In this document: positions 6,936-10,828 of the stretch, in pieces
How the letters are laid out: each line of letters begins with the position of its first letter
Numbering within the stretch: the first letter of the stretch is position 1
Source: HyVt-337 sp964428895
Lineage (GTDB): Bacteria; Planctomycetota; Phycisphaerae; SM23-33
DNA: 10,828 bases
Direction: 5' to 3'
Assembly: GCA_964428895.1 (NCBI GenBank)
Contig: CAYRZU010000091.1
Span: 1 to 10,828 of the forward strand
Made by a program: the position numbers and the translations under genes
The notes under the pieces: model-generated
Database searches by the model: none
Told to the model about the DNA's origin: nothing
What the model saw: the letters and a program-made list of their open reading frames with translations, nothing else

Positions 6936-7034
6936 TCGCATTCGGGGCCGGAATTCCCTTCCCTTGTGCCGCCTTCCGAGCAAACATGTCAGTGGAACAT
7001 GCGAGAACAAACCATTACAAGAAAAGGAGTTACG

Positions 7035-7247
7035 ATGAGAACGAAGAAAACGAACACCGAAACGCACGCATGGCTGACGGCGACCATGCGGAACGGGCGC
7101 AAGCGGGTCGAGGTCCTCGGCTGGAAGCGACTGGCCAAGCTGTACTACGCCGCCAAGCCCGGCAGCGCGATCCGCAAGGCCATCGGCGCCGAGGCCCGCC
7201 GCTGCGGGTACACGCCCAGCACGATTCTTTCCATACACGCCGAATAG
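7035..7247 (+). CDS. Small basic hypothetical protein, first gene of the rightward cassette
   Basis: A 70-aa very basic protein starting MRTKKTNTETHAWLTATMRN and continuing with 'GRKRVEVLGWKRLAKLYYAA'. The ATG at 7035 has AAGGAG 5 nt upstream; an in-frame ATG at 6966 has no such signal and would add an unlikely N-terminus. I do not recognise the family. The many Arg/Lys residues and the short amphipathic segments ('WKRLAKLYYAA', 'AIRKAIGAEARRCGY') suggest nucleic acid binding or a ribosome/DNA-associated role, which is only an inference. It is first in a four-gene rightward series, and its stop overlaps the ribosome binding site of the next gene, so the series is likely one transcript. Confidence 0.75.
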   Translation: MRTKKTNTETHAWLTATMRNGRKRVEVLGWKRLAKLYYAAKPGSAIRKAIGAEARRCGYTPSTILSIHAE

Positions 7248-7259
7248 AGGAGACCAACA

Positions 7260-7547
7260 ATGAGAATCACGAGCATCGAACTGGCGGGAACAAGCAAGAC
7301 GACACTCCGCGACGGCGGGCCGGGGATGCCCGGGGCCTTCGCCAGGATCTGCCGCTTGCAGGGTGACGACCACATTACCGTGGAACTGCTGACGCCCGGT
7401 AGCGAGCGAAGCCACGAGGTTCAGGCCGACGACCGCGACGACCAGTGGTCGATGGCCCAAATCCTCCAGCACGCCCTGGACGATTACGAAGGCAGCAACA
7501 GCGAAATCGAGGAGTACCTCCGCGTGCTCCAGTACTTTGCAGACTGA
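7260..7547 (+). CDS. Acidic hypothetical protein (95 aa)
   Basis: A 95-aa acidic protein starting MRITSIELAGTSKTTLRDGG. The N-terminal half looks beta-rich ('GAFARICRLQGDDHITVELL'), with a possible strand-turn-strand, and the C-terminal half is helical and acidic ('WSMAQILQHALDDYEGS', then 'EIEEYLRVLQYFAD'). The pattern MRITSIE..G..., 'ITVE.LTP' and 'SEI..Y...L..FAD' reminds me of a hypothetical family seen in planctomycete-like genomes and phages; its function is unknown to me. The ATG has GAGGAG 7 nt upstream, overlapping the stop of the previous gene. Its acidity contrasts with the basic proteins before and after it, so the products might bind each other, or one might mimic DNA. That is speculation. 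Confidence 0.75.
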   Translation: MRITSIELAGTSKTTLRDGGPGMPGAFARICRLQGDDHITVELLTPGSERSHEVQADDRDDQWSMAQILQHALDDYEGSNSEIEEYLRVLQYFAD

Positions 7548-7562
7548 AAGGATATTGCGACC

Positions 7563-7802
7563 ATGACGACGAAACCGAACACGAAACGAATGATGGACGC
7601 CTTCAAGCGGGCGCGGGCCGATATCGCCAGCCTGGCCGACTGGATCGAGTGCGAACTCCACAAGCAGGACGGCCAGCAGGTCACCTGGGCGTCGGTGGGC
7701 TCGCTCGAACACGTCCGCGAAAACCTGATCGAGACGCTGGCGTTCTTCTCCGGCGTCGAGCATTCCGAAATCCAACGCAGCCTCGATGAGCTGCATTCCT
7801 AA
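7563..7802 (+). CDS. Small helical hypothetical protein (79 aa)
   Basis: A 79-aa protein starting MTTKPNTKRMMDAFKRARAD. It appears almost entirely alpha-helical, with segments 'IASLADWIECELHKQ', 'SLEHVRENLIETLAFFSG' and 'SEIQRSLDELHS'. I do not recognise the family. An AAAGGA signal overlaps the stop of the preceding gene, about 10 nt before the ATG. The gene sits 15 nt after the acidic 95-aa gene and 24 nt before the HARE-HTH gene, in the same orientation, so it is probably co-transcribed. Size and helical make-up would suit a small antirepressor, adaptor or anti-defence protein, but nothing in the sequence selects among these. Confidence 0.75.
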   Translation: MTTKPNTKRMMDAFKRARADIASLADWIECELHKQDGQQVTWASVGSLEHVRENLIETLAFFSGVEHSEIQRSLDELHS

Positions 7803-7826
7803 ACCCCCAGCAGAAGGAACAGAGCA

Positions 7827-8462
7827 ATGAAGAAGAACGAAGTCAAAATCGGACAGACGTACCGCTGCAAGGTCAGCGGGTCGATGGCGGACGTTCGCAT
7901 CACCGTCGAGAATCCCCATGGCGGATGGGACGGCGTCAACGTGCTGACCAACCGAAAGGTTCGCGTCAAGAGCAGCCAGCGATTGCGGGGCAAGGCGCCC
8001 CAGCGCCCGGGCAAGCGGAAAAGAATCGTTTCGCTGGCCGAGTACGAGGCCGAGGCGAAGGCGGAAACCGCAGCGCGGAAGAAGGGCGTCGCCAAGGCGG
8101 TCGACGCCGTCGATAAAGGCAACCTCGCCAAGGGCGTCACGGTGCCAACCGCCAAGAAAAAGACCGGCAAAGCGACCACGAAGGCCAGAACGCCGAAACA
8201 ACGCGACACGGGCCAACGTAACGCCAAGGGGGCCAAACGTCCGAGCGGCTTGGACGCCGCCGCGCAGGTCCTGGCCGAGGCCAAGGAACCCCTGGGCGCC
8301 AAGGAAATGGTCGAGCGAATGCTGGCCAAGGGCCTCTGGCGAACGGGCGGCAAGACGCCCGCCGCGACGATCTACGCCGCCATCATCCGCGAGATCGCCA
8401 CGAAGGGCAGCGACGCCCGCTTCCGCAAGGTCGAACGCGGCAAATTCACGTTGGCGAAGTAA
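7827..8462 (+). CDS. HARE-HTH-like winged-helix protein with basic H1-like linker
   Basis: A 211-aa protein in three parts. Residues 1-53 form a small beta-rich N-terminus ('IGQTYRCKVSGSMADVRITV', '...GVNVLTNRKVRVKSS') that could be an SH3/Tudor-like barrel. Residues about 54-139 are a Lys/Ala/Thr-rich linker resembling histone H1 or AlgP-type tails ('AKKKTGKATTKARTPKQ'). Residues 140-211 match the HARE-HTH pattern ('SGLDAAAQVLAEAKEPLGAK', 'TPAATIYAAIIREI', 'RFRKVERGKFTLA'), the winged helix shared with the RNA polymerase delta subunit and HB1/ASXL proteins. HARE-HTH has been proposed in the literature to sense modified DNA. AAGGA lies 8 nt before the ATG. The gene ends 8 bp from a convergent gene. 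A chromatin-like or transcription-related DNA-binding role is the best reading; the exact target is unknown. Confidence 0.85.
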   Translation: MKKNEVKIGQTYRCKVSGSMADVRITVENPHGGWDGVNVLTNRKVRVKSSQRLRGKAPQRPGKRKRIVSLAEYEAEAKAETAARKKGVAKAVDAVDKGNLAKGVTVPTAKKKTGKATTKARTPKQRDTGQRNAKGAKRPSGLDAAAQVLAEAKEPLGAKEMVERMLAKGLWRTGGKTPAATIYAAIIREIATKGSDARFRKVERGKFTLAK

Positions 8463-8470
8463 CGTCACTA

Positions 8471-8731
8471 TCACGCTTCTCCCTCCACCCCGGTCGCCTC
8501 GGCGTCTGGGGTGCTCTTCGGCCTGTTCGTCTTGGGTTTCCCGACGCCGACCAGGTTCCCGCGCGGAACCACGACGATCATCGCCTCGGTCTCCACGCCG
8601 ACATTTCGCGGACCGGGGCCACTCGATGCCACGCACACAGCGCCCACCATGCCATGGTGCGGCATGATGGACGCCGACCGCTTGGCGTAGTGGATGCGGA
8701 CGCGCTGTCCTGCTCGTGGGCGGAATATCAT
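8471..8731 (-). CDS. Hypothetical protein with KOW/SH3-like N-terminal barrel
   Basis: An 86-aa protein starting MIFRPRAGQRVRIHYAKRSA. The section 'AGQRVRIHY...MPHHGMVGAVCVA' followed by 'NVGVET..MIVVVPRGNLV' follows the KOW/SH3-like rhythm seen in ribosomal and NusG-type barrels (G-x-x-V-x-I, H-G-x-x-G-x-V, then V-x-V-P-x-x-N-L). RNA or protein binding is therefore possible, but no specific family is recognised. The last 25 residues are polar and probably unstructured. It has an excellent AGGAGG 7 nt before the ATG at 8731. It is the last gene of the leftward run before the inverted cassette and lies 40 nt after the 136-aa gene. It converges on the HARE-HTH gene with only 8 bp between the stop codons. 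Confidence 0.75.
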   Translation of the reverse strand: MIFRPRAGQRVRIHYAKRSASIMPHHGMVGAVCVASSGPGPRNVGVETEAMIVVVPRGNLVGVGKPKTNRPKSTPDAEATGVEGEA

Positions 8732-8771
8732 GTTGCAGCCTCCTCATGAATGGGCAGAAGCATATTGCACA

Positions 8772-9182
8772 TCACTTGGGCCTCCAGAGCCCATGGGGGA
8801 AGAAATCGGCCAGAATCCGCTGCCGCTCGGGGTGACTGTATTGCTCCAGCGACCTGGCGAAGTGGTCGCGGCAGAGCAGCCACCGAGCGCGCATGATGCG
8901 CACTGTCTCCGGGCCGAGAATCTCAAACGTCGGTCCGGCGTCGGTTTGGCGGCGAATCTCGTAACGCCCGTCGTCGCGTTTTACCGGCTTTGCGAGGTCC
9001 AACTCTTCGGGCCTCGGCCAGTCGCCGGCGACAGGGTGTTCAATCACCGGGCTGTAGGCGATGTCCAGGTCAACGTAGTCCAACACGTCCGCCACGGAGA
9101 CACCGCCGATGACCTCGCTGCGCAACGCGTCGTCCAGGAGGCCTTCAAGCACCTTGGCAAAATGTGATGTATGCTCGCTCAT
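8772..9182 (-). CDS. Hypothetical protein (136 aa)
   Basis: A 136-aa protein starting MSEHTSHFAKVLEGLLDDAL. Apparent order: an N-terminal helix, then 'VSVADVLDYVDLDIAYSPVI', a loop rich in Pro/Glu/Asp, a beta pair 'DGRYEIRRQT...PTFEIL', and a long C-terminal helix 'VRIMRARWLLCRDHFARSLE' ending 'ILADFFPHGLWRPK'. No catalytic motif stands out and I do not recognise the family. I chose the ATG at 9182, which overlaps the HNH stop as ATGA; a GAGG signal lies about 10 nt upstream. A longer frame running up to 9431 has a Gly/Arg-rich, shadow-like N-terminus inside the HNH gene and is rejected. The 4-nt overlap indicates translational coupling to HNH. The gene may serve the methyltransferase-HNH pair or be an accessory packaging gene. 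Confidence 0.75.
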   Translation of the reverse strand: MSEHTSHFAKVLEGLLDDALRSEVIGGVSVADVLDYVDLDIAYSPVIEHPVAGDWPRPEELDLAKPVKRDDGRYEIRRQTDAGPTFEILGPETVRIMRARWLLCRDHFARSLEQYSHPERQRILADFFPHGLWRPK

Positions 9183-9682
9183 GCCAACACCGCCTCTTCC
9201 TCGGCCGCGATACGCGCGGCCTTGACCTCCGCCGCCGGCGGCGGGACCGCCATCAGTGTCGCGATAGCCATCGCCTTCATGCGGGCGCGCTGCCGTCGCT
9301 TCCGCTTGTATTCCACAGCCAGGCGGCTGCAGCAGGGCTTGCACTTGCCCATCACCCCGTTGCGGCCCGGGTACTGGTAGAAGTCCGTAACCGGCTTGAA
9401 TACGCCGCATTCGCGGCATTTCTTCCACCACACGCCGCTGCGAAGCTCGCAGCCGCTGTGGATGCGCTTATGCTCCAGCCGCGTCACCAGTTGCAGGTTC
9501 TCGATCCGGTTGTCGAGCTTGTCGCCGTTGATGTGGTGCAGTTCCTTTCTTTTGGGAACCGGGCCGTGGCGTTCTTCCCAGACCAGGACGTGCTCCATCT
9601 TCAGGCGGCGCTCACCGGGTGTCCTGACCCTGCGATAACCGTACTTCGTAATGTATCCTTTTGGCTTTCGATCGGTATTCAT
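9179..9682 (-). CDS. HNH endonuclease with zinc ribbon
   Basis: A 167-aa nuclease. The HNH core is at residues 30-75: 'EHVLVWEERHG', then 'ELHHINGDKLDNRIENLQLV' with H49/H50, N58/N62 and the closing 'HKRIH' (H75). This is the phage/intron HNH_3-type arrangement. It is followed by a Cys4 zinc ribbon at C89-R-E-C92 and C114-K-P-C117 ('FYQYPGRNGVMGKCKPC'), and a basic/Ala-rich helical tail (120-167). It should nick or cut double-stranded DNA. HNH proteins next to terminases assist packaging in HK97-like phages, while free-standing ones act as homing enzymes; both remain open. GAGGAG lies 8 nt before the ATG at 9682, which overlaps the methyltransferase stop as ATGA. The tail is longer than a minimal packaging HNH. 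The inverted cassette and two small genes separate it from the terminase. Confidence 0.92.
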   Translation of the reverse strand: MNTDRKPKGYITKYGYRRVRTPGERRLKMEHVLVWEERHGPVPKRKELHHINGDKLDNRIENLQLVTRLEHKRIHSGCELRSGVWWKKCRECGVFKPVTDFYQYPGRNGVMGKCKPCCSRLAVEYKRKRRQRARMKAMAIATLMAVPPPAAEVKAARIAAEEEAVLA

Positions 9683-10828
9683 CGCATGTTCTCCTCGCGA
9701 GGCTTCATGGGCAGAGGCGAGGCGCCGGTTCGCTCCAGGATGGCCGGTCGGCCGGTGAATCGCTGATAGCGGTCGGCGACCACATCTGTGTACAGGGGGT
9801 CAATCTCCATCGTGTAGCACTTGCGCCCCGTCTGCTCGCACCCGATCAACGTGCTGCCAGATCCGGCGAACAGGTCCAGGACGTTTTCTCCCGGCAGCGA
9901 ACTGTACTGGAGCGTACGGACGGCCAACTCCACAGGCTTGGCCGTCAAATGTTCCATCTGTTGCGGCGGAATCTTCTTGACGTGCCAGAGATCGGTGGCG
10001 TTGTTCGGCCCGTAGAAGTTGTGGCCCGCCCCTTCCTTCCAGCCGTAGAAGCAGATCTCGAACGCCCCCATGAAATCCTTGCGGGTTAGCACCGGGTGCT
10101 GTTTGTCCCAGACGATGCCCTGGCTGAAGTACAATCCGGCAGCCTTCAGCGGCGCGGGGTAGTTGCCCAGGTTCGCGTATCCGCCCCAGATGTAGAACGA
10201 ACCGCCGGGCTTCAGCACGCGCGAGGCGTTACCGAACCAGGCCAGCAGCATCTCGTCGAACGCCTCATCGGTGACGAAGTCATTCTCCAGCGGCCGGTCC
10301 TTGGGGCGCATCTTCTTGCGGGCCTTCTTCGGATCGGTAGCGCCGCGGGCAACGTCGAATCCCTGGTGGTGCATCTTCTTCGACATATCCGGGTGGGAAC
10401 TGTTGCCGGCGGCGATGGCCGTACTGCTGCGCGGCTCGACCCGCACATTATATGGCGGATCCATCGCAACCAGATCTATTGTTGCGTCTTGAAGCAGACG
10501 GTCGAGGTCGGCTTCGCTGCCCGAATCACCGCACATCAGACGGTGGTCGCCGAGGACCCAGATATCGCCCGACTGCGTAATCGCCTCGTCGGGAGGCTCG
10601 GGAACAGCGTCAGGATCGGTCAGGCCCTCGGTCACCTCGCCGTCGAGCAGCTTGGCCAGTTCCGTATCGTCGAAGCCCAGCAGTCCCAGGTCGTAGTCGG
10701 CGCCCTGCAGGTCCTTCAACTCGATAGGCAGCAAATCGAAGTCCCACTCTGCCAGCGTAGCCGTCTGATTGTCCGCGATCCTGTACGCCTTGATTTGCTC
10801 CGGCGTCAGGTCGGTGGCCACGTGTACC
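9679..10828 (-). CDS. ParB-linked beta-class DNA amino-methyltransferase, C-terminal part
   Basis: The frame is open through the right edge; the visible part is about 382 codons, starting in mid-gene (...VHVATDLTPEQIKAYRIADN). The first about 60 residues match the tail of ParB/Sulfiredoxin-like domains that precede many phage methyltransferases ('LTPEQIKAYRIADNQTATLA'). Next comes 'GDIWVLGDHRLMCGDS', then motif IV 'AMDPPYNVR' (DPPY) and, about 190 residues later, motif I 'VLDLFAGSGSTLIGCEQTGR'. DPPY before FAGSG is the beta-class order (N6_N4_Mtase, S-adenosylmethionine-dependent). DPPY favours adenine-N6, but cytosine-N4 is not excluded. The target region lies between. It may protect phage DNA from host restriction or mark it for regulation. 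No cognate restriction enzyme is seen in the window. The stop overlaps the HNH start as ATGA. A GTG at 10821 could act as a start, but the reading frame and family pattern indicate the ParB part continues beyond the window. Confidence 0.95.
   Translation of the reverse strand, partial: VHVATDLTPEQIKAYRIADNQTATLAEWDFDLLPIELKDLQGADYDLGLLGFDDTELAKLLDGEVTEGLTDPDAVPEPPDEAITQSGDIWVLGDHRLMCGDSGSEADLDRLLQDATIDLVAMDPPYNVRVEPRSSTAIAAGNSSHPDMSKKMHHQGFDVARGATDPKKARKKMRPKDRPLENDFVTDEAFDEMLLAWFGNASRVLKPGGSFYIWGGYANLGNYPAPLKAAGLYFSQGIVWDKQHPVLTRKDFMGAFEICFYGWKEGAGHNFYGPNNATDLWHVKKIPPQQMEHLTAKPVELAVRTLQYSSLPGENVLDLFAGSGSTLIGCEQTGRKCYTMEIDPLYTDVVADRYQRFTGRPAILERTGASPLPMKPREENMR

Larger units (their letters stand above)
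6838..7034. promoter_or_regulatory. Divergent intergenic region with inverted repeats, probable promoter region
   Basis: A 197-bp spacer between the leftward terminase operon and the rightward four-gene cassette, so it should hold promoters for both. It is noticeably less GC-rich in parts than the genes. It contains the hairpin at 6850-6864, a small ATTCC/GGAAT hairpin (6868-6881), an imperfect inverted repeat pair with 11-12-nt arms (6878-6888 and 6924-6935) around a TATAT-containing centre, and the 8-bp palindrome GGAATTCC (6950-6957). I could not assign a clear -35/-10 pair on either strand. No open frame here has a convincing ribosome binding site. Confidence 0.5.

Noticed and set aside
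6966..7034. Upstream in-frame ATG (6966) and an alternative frame starting at 6908 for the first cassette gene
   Set aside because: No ribosome binding site at 6966, while AAGGAG lies 5 nt before 7035. The frame from 6908 continues out of frame through the 70-aa gene into the 95-aa gene and looks like a shadow.
6834..8747. A 637-codon open frame on the minus strand spanning the rightward cassette
   Set aside because: It is antisense to four genes that each have a good ribosome binding site and sensible protein composition. Its own start has no support and its product has no recognisable domain.
9183..9431. N-terminal extension of the 136-aa gene up to 9431
   Set aside because: Overlaps the HNH zinc ribbon in another frame, and the sequence is a Gly/Arg-rich shadow. 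The ATGA overlap at 9179-9182 gives a better start.
1..10828. CRISPR array, tRNA/rRNA genes, insertion sequences, integrase or attachment sites
   Set aside because: No regularly spaced repeats, cloverleaf-like sequence, transposase or integrase-like protein was seen on either strand by reading. A tool search could still find weak cases.

Overview
The window is GC-rich (judged by eye, not computed) and carries the packaging and head module of a tailed (Caudoviricetes) phage or prophage. The module follows a lambda/HK97-type plan. Several small hypothetical proteins (the 59-aa zinc ribbon, the 95-aa acidic protein, the 86-aa KOW-like protein) remind me of families in planctomycete-like or other high-GC bacterial genomes. 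That host guess comes from memory of protein style and is weak. No integrase, attachment site, tRNA, rRNA or CRISPR array is visible, so an integrated prophage cannot be told from a free phage genome.

Most genes lie on the minus strand and read from the right edge to the left. In transcription order they are: the C-terminal part of a ParB-linked beta-class DNA amino-methyltransferase (open at the right edge), an HNH endonuclease with a zinc ribbon, a 136-aa unknown protein and an 86-aa KOW/SH3-like protein. After an interruption come a 66-aa small-terminase-like helix-turn-helix protein, the large terminase (GpA type), a 59-aa zinc ribbon protein, and a 65-76-aa protein in the head-tail connector position. 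These are followed by the portal, a fused prohead protease/scaffold/major capsid protein, a DUF2190-type decoration protein, and the first 30 codons of a probable head-completion protein cut by the left edge. Junctions are tight: ATGA, TGATG or 11-nt overlaps, almost all with GGAG-type ribosome binding sites, so translational coupling is likely.

The interruption (about 7035-8462) is a four-gene cassette on the opposite strand. It holds a 70-aa basic protein, a 95-aa acidic protein, a 79-aa helical protein and a 211-aa protein ending in a HARE-HTH-like winged helix after a histone-H1-like Lys/Ala-rich linker. It is divergent from the terminase genes across a 197-bp spacer with inverted repeats, and convergent with the 86-aa gene across only 8 bp. 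It separates the HNH gene from the terminase genes.

The best leads are three. The protease-capsid fusion has a strong internal in-frame Shine-Dalgarno/ATG. The 66-aa small-terminase-like protein appears to be repeated as the N-terminal domain of the large terminase. The inverted cassette pairs a putative modified-DNA reader (HARE-HTH) with a nearby DNA methyltransferase. None is proven by sequence reading alone.
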